Origin: Hyphomonadaceae bacterium
Lineage (GTDB): Bacteria; Pseudomonadota; Alphaproteobacteria; Caulobacterales; Aquidulcibacteraceae
NCBI GenBank assembly: GCA_022841905.1
Contig: JALHQO010000013.1
Coordinates: forward strand, 12,405-76,404
Direction: 5' to 3'
DNA: 64,000 bases
Each line of letters begins with the position of its first letter. Within the stretch, counting starts at the first letter, position 1. Under the pieces are notes generated by a model that ran no database searches, had not been told where the DNA came from, and saw only the letters and a list, made by a program, of their open reading frames with translations. Position numbers and translations under genes: made by a program. Below are positions 8,780 to 19,100 of the stretch, in pieces.

Positions 8780-9243
8780 GCGAGTGGAAACTGCCTTGGT
8801 CTGCATCGTGTTTGTGCGAACGCGTGACCATGCGCATCACGGCGCCGCCAGTGATCGCGATGGCGTGCCATTGCCGTGGCTGTCAGAAGCTGACGAGCGG
8901 GCCGTATTCGCTCACTCTTATGGTTCCAGAGGCTGGCTTCGAGGTTGTAAGCGGGGAGACCACGATCGGCGGCTTGCATCGCGATGATGGCCATCAGCAT
9001 TATTGTGCGCATTGCTTGAGCTGGCTCTACACCACCGGCCCCGCGCTGGAGGGGCTCGTAAATGTCCGCGCCACCATGCTCGATGATGCAAGTTGGGTGC
9101 GGCCCTTTGTCGATACGATGGCAGCGGAAAAACTGCCTGGTGTCGTGAGCGGCGCCGCGCGCTCGTATCAGGCGTGGCCAGCAGAGAGCGATCACGACGA
9201 GCTCATGGCCGCCTACGCGCGCGAGGGCGCAAAGCCACAATGA
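8776..9243 (+). CDS. GFA family (glutathione-dependent formaldehyde-activating enzyme-like / CENP-V fold) protein
   Basis: SCLCERVTMRITAPPVIAMACHCRGCQKLTSGPYSLTL; ATG at 8776 overlaps the upstream stop. Confidence 0.85.
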   Translation: MSEWKLPWSASCLCERVTMRITAPPVIAMACHCRGCQKLTSGPYSLTLMVPEAGFEVVSGETTIGGLHRDDGHQHYCAHCLSWLYTTGPALEGLVNVRATMLDDASWVRPFVDTMAAEKLPGVVSGAARSYQAWPAESDHDELMAAYAREGAKPQ

Positions 9244-10073
9244 ACGTAGAAGTTCGCGCCACGCATCGCCTGTTCGGCGGCACACTCACTTACGCTCAAC
9301 ATCAAAGCGCAGCCACCTGCACGCCGATGCGCTTTTCCGTGTTCACGCCGCCAGGCGAAGGGCCGTTCGCGTATCTGATCTGGCTCTCCGGCCTCACCTG
9401 CACTGAAGATAACTTCACCGGCAAAGCCGGCGCCTATGGCTCGGCCGCACAGCATGGCCTCGCCATCGTCGCGCCTGATACATCTCCGCGCGGAGACGGC
9501 GTCGCCGACGATCCCGCCTACGATCTCGGCCAAGGCGCAGGCTTTTATGTCGACGCCACGCAAGCGCCATGGGCGCCGCATTTCAAAATGGAGAGTTATG
9601 TCACGCGCGATTTGATCGAGACGGTGGAGAGCGCGTTTCCGCTGAAGGCGCGTCGCGGTATTTCCGGTCATTCCATGGGCGGTCACGGCGCGCTGACGCT
9701 GGCGATGCGTCATCCCGATAAATTCACAAGCGTCTCCGCCTTCGCGCCGATCTCATCGCCGACGCGCGCGCCCTGGGGCGAGAAGGCGTTCACCGCTTAT
9801 CTCGGCTCAGATCGCGAAAGCTGGAAGCCGCACGATGCGGCGTTGCTGATCGAAGCCGGAAACGCCAAACCGTTCGATGACATTCTGATCGATCAGGGTC
9901 TAGGTGATCAATTCTTGGAGAGTCAGCTGAAGCCCGAACTGCTCGAAGGGGCGGCGGCAAAGGCGGGGCAGAAGATCACTGTGCGCAGGCACGAAGGCTA
10001 CGATCACTCGTACTTCTTCATGACGACCTATATCGCCGACCACGTCGCTTATCACGCCGCCCGTCTCGCTTGA
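9240..10073 (+). CDS. fghA: S-formylglutathione hydrolase
   Basis: LSGLTCTEDNFTGKAGAYGSAAQHGLAIVAPDTSPRG...SGHSMGGHGAL...YDHSYFFMTTYIADH. Confidence 0.95.
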   Translation: MNVEVRATHRLFGGTLTYAQHQSAATCTPMRFSVFTPPGEGPFAYLIWLSGLTCTEDNFTGKAGAYGSAAQHGLAIVAPDTSPRGDGVADDPAYDLGQGAGFYVDATQAPWAPHFKMESYVTRDLIETVESAFPLKARRGISGHSMGGHGALTLAMRHPDKFTSVSAFAPISSPTRAPWGEKAFTAYLGSDRESWKPHDAALLIEAGNAKPFDDILIDQGLGDQFLESQLKPELLEGAAAKAGQKITVRRHEGYDHSYFFMTTYIADHVAYHAARLA

Positions 10074-12678
10074 TGGTGAGCAAATCGCCAGGCTGTGGTT
10101 CGGGGCGAATGCGGCGCACGAGCGAAGCTAGGTCTTCGAACACGGACTCTCCTGCGCGCACGATCCCCAGTAGATCTTGCGTAAACGGTCCATCCGAATA
10201 AACGGGCGCGCGCACACGCGCTGTCACCGTGATCGCCAGCGCGGCGGCGACGAAAATCAGGGCGTAGCAACCGCCTTCGGCCCAGCCGATTGGTGTGTCG
10301 GCCATGTCGGCGCCATGAAAGGCTTGACGCACCTGCAGCGCCGCCCACAGCAGCACCAACACCGAGCCCATCGCCGCATAAAGCCGCGCGAAAACGCGGT
10401 CGCGTGTGTAGAGCCGATACGCGGCGGCGAACGAAACCGCCGCCGGCGCGATGAACGCAAGCGTCAGCGTGTCGAGCAGCGGCGGCCCGATCACAGCGGC
10501 GCGCTCCGGTCCGCCCCACCACGGATTGAGCGCCAGCCCTGGCATATAAAGGAGATACGCCAAGCCCAGTCCCATCGCGACATGCCCGCGCCAGCGGCCG
10601 ATCAGACCAAGCTCATGGCCATTGCGCGGCAGCAGCCAATGTCCAGCGCCCATCAAAGCGAGCGCGCTTAGCGTGGTTTCGCTCATCTGGTCGAGCGTGA
10701 CCCCAAAGCCACCCGCCGCGATCCAGCGCAGTAACAGCATTATGCCGACAAGTACGGCGATTGCGCCTGTTGTCGTGAGCGCTTCGCTCCACGGCGATCG
10801 CGGTTCGGAATCGGCGAGGAAGTATCCAGCGGCGAACAGAAGCGCCGCTGTCGCGCCGATGATGACGAGCGCGCCCCAGATCGGAATGTCGCCGTTCAGG
10901 CTCGCGCCGGCGAGATCGGGCGCGACGGTGTGGGCGAGCGCGACGGCCGCCGCGACCAACGCCGCCGGTCGCAAGACGCGCCAACCGCGCCACGCATGCG
11001 CCGCGGCCAGAAGCAGAGCGACGCCCGCATGCGCCGTACACCGCGCCGCCGCAGGCACGGTCGATTCAATGCCGAGCAGCACCAGGAACACGCCCGCCGC
11101 CGCCCACACATCGATCGCTGCATCGTTTTCGATATCGGGCGCGTCTTCCTCGGCGCGCCACGCAGCCGTGAAGAGGAGTGCCGCGCCAATGAACAATGGC
11201 GCCCAAGCCGCCATCGAATGCCAGTCGGCGCGCGTCGACGCCGCCAGCGCCACCAGCAGCGCCGCGCCGAACGCGCCGGCGCCAGCAACGAGCGCGCGCC
11301 CGGTATGATGCGGACGCGCCGTGATGGTGCAGAGAGCGACGATCAACGCCGCTGTCAGCATGGTCGGATAGAGATCGACGCTCGGCGGACCAAAATGGAA
11401 GCGCGCTTGCAGATAGGCCGTGAAGCCCAGCACCAGCGCGCCGATGGCGATCACCAGCGCCCAATAGCTCGCGAGCCGCGCCCGCACAGCGTAGGAGGCG
11501 AGCGCCACATGGAACGCCGCGATCAAAGCTGGTCCCGCGATGCGGCCAGAGGGTATTGGTGCCGTCGCCAGCCACACCCACAGCAACAACACGCTACTCA
11601 CTGCAATTGCCACACCCGGGCCAAACGCGCGCACGTAGGACCAGTCGAAGTCGCGCCCCGTGGCCTCCGACAGCGCCGGCCGCAGCGCGATCAGCGTCAT
11701 GCCGAGGCTCGCCGTGCTCAGAACCGCGAGCGCGCGGCGCATTTCGTCGAGGCCGATGGCGGCGGCGAACCAGAAGTACAATCCGAGCAACGTCACCAGC
11801 GCGACGCCTGCCCAACGTCGCCAATAGGCCAACGCGAAACCCGCCGCGGCCATCGCGCAGATAAAGGCGGTTAGCGCCGGTGTCGGCCAGGGGACAGAGC
11901 CTGTCAGCGCCGGCGCGCTCAAAGCTGCAACGGCCGCAACCACGCCAATGATCTCGCCGTGCCACACCGACAAGCCGATCAACGCCGCGGCGCAAAGCGT
12001 GAGCACGAGCAGCGCTGTGGTTGGGTCGGTGTAGCCGTGCACGGCGTGCGTGGCCCACGCAGCGCCATAGAGTGCGCCGATACCGGCGCCCGCCAACAGC
12101 GCCGCAAGCAAGGGCCGCCCAGCGATCGTCCGCCGCACCCATTCGCTCGCGCCGACCAGCGCCAGCATGAGCACGCCGCCCAAGACCAGCTGCATCGGTG
12201 CAATCAGCCAATCCTGGCGCGCCGACACCCAGACCAAAGCGAGCGCCGCCAGTGCAGCGCCGCCGCCCAGACCCCAAGCGAGCCAGTTCTTCGCCACCCA
12301 CTGTTCAAGTCTTCGATCCGGCTCGCGCTGCGGCGCGGCTTGCGGCGGTGGAGACGCTTTTGGCTCGGGCTGCGTGAGGGGCGGAGCGGCGAGCCCATGA
12401 TCTTCGTCGTTCGAAGCTTCGGGCAAGGGCGTGTCGAGCAATAGTGGCTCGCGGTCATCCGGCGGCAGCGGCTGATCGAGGATGAGTACGTCGGCATCAT
12501 CGGCGGGCGCCATTGTATCGAGGAGCAGGGACTCAAAGGCCGCCGGCGCTTCCGCTTCTGGCGCAAGCGCGTTCATGCGGCGCTCAAGCGTCGCGAGTTG
12601 ATCGGTCAGCATCAGGACCCGCTGCCGAAGCAGCAAAACCCAAATGCCGAGCCCGGCAATGACCAGCCATAGCACCAT
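10018..12678 (-). CDS. DUF2339-like multi-spanning membrane protein
   Basis: 886 aa, N-terminal TM/coiled coil, acidic/proline linker, WVAKNWLAWGLGGGAALAALALVWV, >20 hydrophobic segments. Confidence 0.8.
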   Translation of the reverse strand: MVLWLVIAGLGIWVLLLRQRVLMLTDQLATLERRMNALAPEAEAPAAFESLLLDTMAPADDADVLILDQPLPPDDREPLLLDTPLPEASNDEDHGLAAPPLTQPEPKASPPPQAAPQREPDRRLEQWVAKNWLAWGLGGGAALAALALVWVSARQDWLIAPMQLVLGGVLMLALVGASEWVRRTIAGRPLLAALLAGAGIGALYGAAWATHAVHGYTDPTTALLVLTLCAAALIGLSVWHGEIIGVVAAVAALSAPALTGSVPWPTPALTAFICAMAAAGFALAYWRRWAGVALVTLLGLYFWFAAAIGLDEMRRALAVLSTASLGMTLIALRPALSEATGRDFDWSYVRAFGPGVAIAVSSVLLLWVWLATAPIPSGRIAGPALIAAFHVALASYAVRARLASYWALVIAIGALVLGFTAYLQARFHFGPPSVDLYPTMLTAALIVALCTITARPHHTGRALVAGAGAFGAALLVALAASTRADWHSMAAWAPLFIGAALLFTAAWRAEEDAPDIENDAAIDVWAAAGVFLVLLGIESTVPAAARCTAHAGVALLLAAAHAWRGWRVLRPAALVAAAVALAHTVAPDLAGASLNGDIPIWGALVIIGATAALLFAAGYFLADSEPRSPWSEALTTTGAIAVLVGIMLLLRWIAAGGFGVTLDQMSETTLSALALMGAGHWLLPRNGHELGLIGRWRGHVAMGLGLAYLLYMPGLALNPWWGGPERAAVIGPPLLDTLTLAFIAPAAVSFAAAYRLYTRDRVFARLYAAMGSVLVLLWAALQVRQAFHGADMADTPIGWAEGGCYALIFVAAALAITVTARVRAPVYSDGPFTQDLLGIVRAGESVFEDLASLVRRIRPEPQPGDLLTIKRDGRRDKRRGRRYRSS

Positions 12679-12819
12679 TTACGTCCGCCCCTCGCGGATG
12701 CGACGGCGACGTTCACGCGCGCCGCGCGCGCGCGCAAGCTTTTGCGTCGGCGGGGGCGATGGTCTTCCCCAGCGACGAGATTTGCACGCCTGCCGCGCGC
12801 ATGCTCAAAGCTTGCGCCC

Positions 12820-13497
12820 ATGTCACACGTTTTCGAGCCGCCTGCCCAGCCTTCCGTTGCAGTCACAGATACGAATGCGCGCTTTCCGGTGCGCCGGATT
12901 TTCTGTGTCGGGCGAAACTATGCCGACCACGTCCGCGAAATGGGGAATGATCCCAAAAGCGAGCCGCCAATCTTCTTCACAAAGCCGGCAGACGCCGTCG
13001 TCGAGAGCGGCGCGGCGATACCGTATGCGGCGAACACGTCGAACTTGCACTTCGAAGTGGAGCTGGTCGTCGCGCTGAAAGCCGGCGGCGCTGATATCGC
13101 CGAGGCGGATGCGCTGGCTCATGTGTGGGGCTATGGCGTCGGTGTCGATCTCACCCGCCGCGATCGGCAAGCCGAAGCCAAGAAGGGCGGCGCGCCGTGG
13201 GATGTGGCGAAGGCCTTCGATCAATCCGCGCCGATCAGCGCGCTGACCCAAGGCGCGCACCCCGGCAAAGGCCGCATCTGGCTCAGCGTCAACGGCGAGA
13301 CAAAGCAGGACGCCGATCTCAGCGACATGATGTGGAGCGTCCCGGAAATCATCGCACACCTCTCACGCTCATGGCGCTTAGAGGCCGGCGATCTGATTTT
13401 CACGGGGACGCCAGCAGGCGTCGGGCCGTTGCATCGCGGGGACGAGGTTGTGTGCGGCGTGGAAGGGCTGAGTGAGTTGCGGTTTTCGATCGCCTAG
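12820..13497 (+). CDS. Fumarylacetoacetate hydrolase family protein
   Basis: FPVRRIFCVGRNYADHVREMGNDPKSEPPIFFTKPADAVV...HFEVELVV...DLIFTGTPAGVGPL. Confidence 0.92.
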   Translation: MSHVFEPPAQPSVAVTDTNARFPVRRIFCVGRNYADHVREMGNDPKSEPPIFFTKPADAVVESGAAIPYAANTSNLHFEVELVVALKAGGADIAEADALAHVWGYGVGVDLTRRDRQAEAKKGGAPWDVAKAFDQSAPISALTQGAHPGKGRIWLSVNGETKQDADLSDMMWSVPEIIAHLSRSWRLEAGDLIFTGTPAGVGPLHRGDEVVCGVEGLSELRFSIA

Positions 13498-13500
13498 CGC

Positions 13501-14496
13501 TTAGGCTTCCAGCGCCAGTAGCGCGAACGTCGCGAGCCAGTGTTCGCCCATGTAATCGCCGGCGACGTGCGCTAAACTTGCATTGATATGCGCCTTTGCA
13601 GCTGCCTGCGCGTGGGACGCGACCGGATCGCGTTCGTCCAACGCCGACGCAATCGACCGCCAGCACCAAGCGCGCGAGAAGTTTAGCCCATCGAGATGCG
13701 CAATCTTTCCATCGCTGCGGTCGCTGACTCGGGCGGGGGTAAAGAGCGAATCAGGCTTGCCCTCGCGGGCGTCGGGCAGAAAATCCGCAAACCACACGCG
13801 GAAGGCGGTCGGCGCCATGAAGCGGCGCGTGCACTCGGCTTCCATGAGGGTCGGCGAGAGGAAATCGTCCTGGCTCGGCTCCCACGCCTGCGCGCCGCGA
13901 TCATTGCCGAACCAGGCGAACACCTTATCGCGCATCAGCGCAAAGAGCTCGCCGTCGGCGCCTTCAGCGTAATCTGCGGCGAGCCTGAGCGCGAAGGCCA
14001 TCGAAGAGTGCACGCCGGTGCGGATCGGGTAATCGCAAAGCGGCAGAAAGGCGCGGAAGCGCGCCGCAAACATCTCCGCATATGGGCGCAGCGTCTCCGC
14101 CGCGCGCGCATCCGCGTGTCGCTCCAGCTCCGCTTGCAACGCCAATAGCCAGCCCCAGCCATAAGGCCGCTCGAACCCGCGCGAGGCAGGGCGCTCCAGA
14201 TACGCGCATTCCGCCGCGACATTGGCCGCGGTAATCCGCTCTGCGAAAAGCGCCTTGATTTCGCTCGCCTGCTTCAAGTCCGGATAGCGCCGCAGCACCC
14301 GCGCCAGCAGCCAGTAGCCGTGCACGCACGAATGCCAATCGTAGCTGCCGAAGAAAATCGGATGCAGTGCGCGCGGGCCTTTGACATCGTCGGCGCTCGC
14401 CATGACGTGATCGAGCTTGTTCGGATACTCGCGGCTCACATGCGCGAGCGCGAGCGCGGCGAACTTCTCGGCGATGCCTTTCGTCAATTTGGTCAT
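13501..14496 (-). CDS. DUF2891 family protein
   Basis: LHPIFFGSYDWHSCVHGYWLLARVLRRYPD...ERPYGWGWLLALQAELERH...GVHSSMAFALRLAADYAE. Confidence 0.8.
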   Translation of the reverse strand: MTKLTKGIAEKFAALALAHVSREYPNKLDHVMASADDVKGPRALHPIFFGSYDWHSCVHGYWLLARVLRRYPDLKQASEIKALFAERITAANVAAECAYLERPASRGFERPYGWGWLLALQAELERHADARAAETLRPYAEMFAARFRAFLPLCDYPIRTGVHSSMAFALRLAADYAEGADGELFALMRDKVFAWFGNDRGAQAWEPSQDDFLSPTLMEAECTRRFMAPTAFRVWFADFLPDAREGKPDSLFTPARVSDRSDGKIAHLDGLNFSRAWCWRSIASALDERDPVASHAQAAAKAHINASLAHVAGDYMGEHWLATFALLALEA

Positions 14497-15452
14497 GGGA
14501 AAGCCAGCAAGCGCATGAGGATGATATTGGCGAGCAGGAGCGGCAACGCCGTTGGTATTTGTGCGCGGATGACGCCGTTGAGCGCGGCCTTGCGGTCCGG
14601 CAGCTCAAGCAAATTGGCCGGCACGACATTGAAATTAGCCGCCATCGGCGTCATCAGCGTGCCGCAGAAGCCGGCGAGCATGCCGATGGCGCAGACGCGC
14701 GCCGGATCGCCGCCGAGGTCGTTGATCACGAACGGCAGGCCGACAGCCGCGGTCATGACTGGAAACGCCGCGAACGCGTTGCCCATGATGATGGTGAAAA
14801 GCGCCATGCCGATGCAATAAGCGGCTACAGCCATCGTACGGGTGTCGAGCGGAATGAATTCCGCGAAGATTCGTCCCACTTGTTGGCCAACGCCCGCCGC
14901 CAGAAACACCGCGCCGAGTGCGGCCAGCATTTGCGGCAGCAGCGCGGCCCAGCCGACGGAATCCATCAGGCGGCGGCCTTCCTGCAATGGCGCGAGCAAG
15001 GGCGGCTTGAGCCAGACCATCATTACACCAACCGCAATCAATACGCCGAGCACGAGCGACACCAACGTCTTGTGCTGCTCTTGAATTATCAGCGCGCCCC
15101 AATCGGTGTATTGCGCGAGCAGCGTGCCGGCGAGCGCGACGGCTGGAATGATGAGCGCTGGCAAGAACAAGAGGTTGCCGCGCTTCTCGGCGCTGGCGCG
15201 GCGCTCTTCCGGTGAGGTTGTCGGCGGCTTGCCTTGGCCGAGACCGAAGGCAGCAAGCGCCACGAGGCCGAGCGCCAGCAATCCATTGCCGAAATCGCCG
15301 ATCAGGTGGCCGGCCCAAAAGCTCGCCGCGAGCAGCGCCCAGAAGAGCGCGGTGCGGCGGCGCTTGGGATTGGCCGCGTCGCGCAAGGTCAGCACGGCAA
15401 GCGCTGCAAAGAAGAAGCCGCCGATAATGTAGGCGTGATCCAGCGTGATCAT
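14493..15452 (-). CDS. DUF979 family membrane protein
   Basis: Multi-TM protein MITLDHAYIIGGFFFAALAVLTLRDAANPKRRRTALFWALLA; paired with DUF969. Confidence 0.8.
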   Translation of the reverse strand: MITLDHAYIIGGFFFAALAVLTLRDAANPKRRRTALFWALLAASFWAGHLIGDFGNGLLALGLVALAAFGLGQGKPPTTSPEERRASAEKRGNLLFLPALIIPAVALAGTLLAQYTDWGALIIQEQHKTLVSLVLGVLIAVGVMMVWLKPPLLAPLQEGRRLMDSVGWAALLPQMLAALGAVFLAAGVGQQVGRIFAEFIPLDTRTMAVAAYCIGMALFTIIMGNAFAAFPVMTAAVGLPFVINDLGGDPARVCAIGMLAGFCGTLMTPMAANFNVVPANLLELPDRKAALNGVIRAQIPTALPLLLANIILMRLLAFP

Positions 15453-16168
15453 GGCGCTGTCTCCGCCTTCACCGTGAGCACACGCTTCAGGTGCCGATCC
15501 AACAGCCACAGCCGCACGCTATGGATCGCGAGCGCCGCGATCGCTGTCGGGATCGCCCACACGGAGAGCTCTAGAGGTTCGACGAAGATGCCGTTGGCTT
15601 CGAGGAAGCCTTTGATCAGCAAGATCGAGGCGATGGCGATGAAGATATCTTCGCCGAAGAAGAGCCCGATATTGTCCGCTGCCGCCGCGTGCGAGCGGAT
15701 GAGGAAGCGCTGCTTGTCCGGCAGCGCGCCGTACTTCGCCTCCGCCGCGCCTTCCGCCATCGGCGCGACCAGCGGGCGCACCATTTGCGCATGTCCCCCC
15801 AGCGAGGTGAGGCCGAGTGCGGCCGCCGCTTGGCGAATGACGAAGTACACCCACAGCAATCGGCCCACCGTTGCGGCCTTCACGTTTGCGATGGTGATGC
15901 GCGCGCGCTCCTGCAGGCCGGCGCGTTCGAGCAGGCCGATGGCTGCGAGCAGGATCCATGTGAGGCTGATATAGCGTGCGTCGTTGAAGGCTTTGCCGAA
16001 GCTGGCCAGCGTGTCGCGCGTGGCTGCGCCCATGATGGCGAGATCGGCTTCTGGCGTCCACGCCGCCGCAAGTCCCGTCGTCAACGCCGCCGCCATGACG
16101 ACGAGCAGCGGATTGGCGCGCACGATGAAGCCGAACACGACAACGCCGATGCCAAGTAGAACTAACAC
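15449..16168 (-). CDS. DUF969 family membrane protein
   Basis: MLVLLGIGVVVFGFIVRANPLLVVMAAALTTGLAAA...; 4-bp overlap with DUF979. Confidence 0.8.
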   Translation of the reverse strand: MLVLLGIGVVVFGFIVRANPLLVVMAAALTTGLAAAWTPEADLAIMGAATRDTLASFGKAFNDARYISLTWILLAAIGLLERAGLQERARITIANVKAATVGRLLWVYFVIRQAAAALGLTSLGGHAQMVRPLVAPMAEGAAEAKYGALPDKQRFLIRSHAAAADNIGLFFGEDIFIAIASILLIKGFLEANGIFVEPLELSVWAIPTAIAALAIHSVRLWLLDRHLKRVLTVKAETAP

Positions 16169-16180
16169 GCTTGCCCCCGC

Positions 16181-19100
16181 CTAAGCTCTTCCAAATCCGC
16201 CGCCGCCCGGCGTTTCGATCACGAAAACATCGCCCGCGCGCATTTGCGCTTTGCCTCGCGCGGGCAGGTCTTCCGTTTTGCCGTTATGGCGCTCAATGCG
16301 ATTGACGCCGCTCGCGCCGTCGCCGCCGTGGTTAAGCCCATGCGGCTTCGTTGAGCGGCGGTTGGACAAGATCGCCGCCATCATCGGTTCGCGAAAGCGC
16401 ACGCGCCTCACCGCGCCGTCGCCGCCCTTATGTGCGCCCGCGCCGCCGGAGCTGCGCCGGACACTGAACTCCTCCACCAGCACGGGAAAGCGCGTTTCCA
16501 AGACTTCGGGATCGGTCAGGCGCGAATTGGTCATGTGCGTTTGCACCGCCGAGGCGCCGTCGAAGCTGGGTCCTGCGCCCGAACCGCCGCAAATGGTCTC
16601 GTAATATTGCCGCTTGTCGTCGCCGAAGGTGAAATTGTTCATCGTGCCCTGCGACGCCGCCAACGCCCCCAGCGCGCCGTAGAGCGCATCGACCACGACT
16701 TGGCTCGTCTCCACGTTTCCAGCAACGACGGCTGCGCCACGCTTAGGATTCAGCAACGATCCTTCCGGCACGATGATCTCAATCGGCTTCAAGCAGCCTT
16801 CGTTCAATGGGATGTTGTCGTCCACCAGCGTGCGGAACACGTAGAGCGTCGCGGCGCGTGTGATCGCGAGTGGGGCGTTGAAATTGCCGCTGTCTTGCGC
16901 GCTGGTTCCGGTGAAGTCGATCTTTACCGTGCGGCTCGCATGATCCGGCGTCACCGCGACGCGGATATGCGCGCCGATATCGAGCGGCAGCTCAATTTCA
17001 CCAGGCGAGAGCTTGTCGATGACGCGTCTGATCTGCTCTTCGGCATTGTTCTGCACGTGGCGCATATAGGCAGCGACGCCCTCGCGACCGTAATGCGCGA
17101 CCAGCCGCTTCAGCTCATCGCCGCCGCGCACGACGGATGCGATCTGGGCGCGTAAATCGGCGATGTTGCGGTCGATGTCGCGCGCGGGATGCGGGCCGCT
17201 GGCGAAGAGGGCGCGCGCTTCCGCCTCCAGCATCGCGCCGTGGCGCACCAGCAACACGTTCTCGATCAACACGCCTTCTTCTTCCACGGTCTTCGAATCC
17301 GGCGGCATCGAGCCGGGCGTGATGCCGCCGATATCAGCGTGATGGCCGCGCGCGGCGGTGAAGAAGGCGGGTGTGCCGTCGCCATCGAGGATGATCGGCG
17401 CGATGACGGTAATGTCGGGCAAATGCGTGCCGCCAGCATGCGGCGCGTTCAGCATATAAATGTCGCTCGCCTGCATGCTCGCGCCGCGCTGGCGGATGAT
17501 CTCGCGCACGCTGTCGCTCATTGAGCCTAAATGCACCGGGATGTGCGGCGCGTTGGCGACGAGGCCGCCGGTTTCGTCGAACACAGCGCAGGAGAAATCG
17601 AGGCGTTCCTTGATGTTGACGGAGGAGGCAGTCGTCTGCAGCGCCAAGCCCATTTCTTCGGCCACGCCCATGAAGCGGTTGTTGAACACTTCGAGCAGGA
17701 TCGGATCGGCCTCCGTGCCGATGGCTGTGCGCTCGGCCCGCGGGCGAGCGCGCGTCAGGATGAGATCGCCCTGTTCGCTCATCCGCGCGCGCCAGTCGGG
17801 GGTGACGTAGGTGGTTGCGCCGTCTTCGATGATGAGTGCGGGTCCCTTGACGGCGTCCCCGACATTCATCGCTGTTCGCGCGAACGCCGGCATAGCTTGG
17901 TCTGGACCGCCGGCGCCCTCGCCGGCAGGCAGCGGTTCAATATCTGCGGCCGTTGCCGGCGAGGGCGCCGGCGGTCCGGATGCGATTTGAGACTGCGCCA
18001 CGGCTTCCGCCGAGAGCGTCGCCATCACGATTTTGCGGGTTGGATCGGTGAAGCCGAAGCGCCGCTGGTGTTCTGCGACGAACAGCGCGTCCAAATCTTC
18101 CGGTTGATCGAGTGAGATCGGCAGCGTTGAGTCCGCGCCCTCGTATTTCATGTGCGCCGTCAGCGTGACGGCGATGTTCTCGGCGCCTTGTGTGCGCAGC
18201 GCCTCGTAGGCGCGCTCGACCAGTTCGGTCGCCGTGCCGCCCCAGTTCCAAGTGCCTTCGATCGTGGCTTCCGCGACGGCGCGCACGTCGGCCAGGCCCA
18301 TGCCCCAAGCGCTCAGCACGCCCGCAAGCGGGTGCAACAGGATCGTGTCGATGCCCACGGCATCCGCCACTGCGCAGGCGTGTTGGCCGCCAGCGCCGCC
18401 GAACGCGACCAGCGCATAGTCGGCGGGATTGTAGCCACGCTGGATCGAGATTTTCTTGATCGCTTCGGCCATGCTCAAGTTCGCGATGGTGAGAAAGCCT
18501 TCCGCCGCTTCCTCCGGCGTGATGGCGCGACCGCTCTTGCTTTCGATCTCAGCGCAGAGCGTGGCGAATTTGTCGGCGACAATGTCTGCGTCTAAAGGCT
18601 GATCCGCATTCGGACCGAAGATCGCGGGAAAAAACTCCGGTCGCACGCGGCCGAGCAACACGTTGCAGTCCGTCACGGTCAGCGGGCCGCCGCCGCGGTA
18701 GCAGGCGGGGCCCGGATCGGCGCCGGCGCTGTGTGGGCCAACGCGCAAGCGCATGCCGTCGAAGAAGCAGATCGAGCCACCGCCGGCCGCGACCGTATGC
18801 ACGTGCAGCATCGGCGCTGACAGGCGCACGCCCGCGACCACGGTTTCGTGCGTTCGCTCGAACGCGCCGGCAAAATGCGAGACGTCGGTCGAGGTGCCGC
18901 CCATGTCGAAGCCGAGCGCGTGGGTGAAGCTGGCGCGCTGCGCCGCCGCCGCCATGCCGACAACGCCGCCGGCTGGGCCGGAGAGCACGGCGTCGCGGCC
19001 GCGGAAAGCCGACGCGCTGGTAAGGCCGCCATTGGACTGCATGAAGAGGAGGTTCGGGGCGTTTGGACCGTGTAAGCCAGCCTCGAATGCTTCCACGTAC

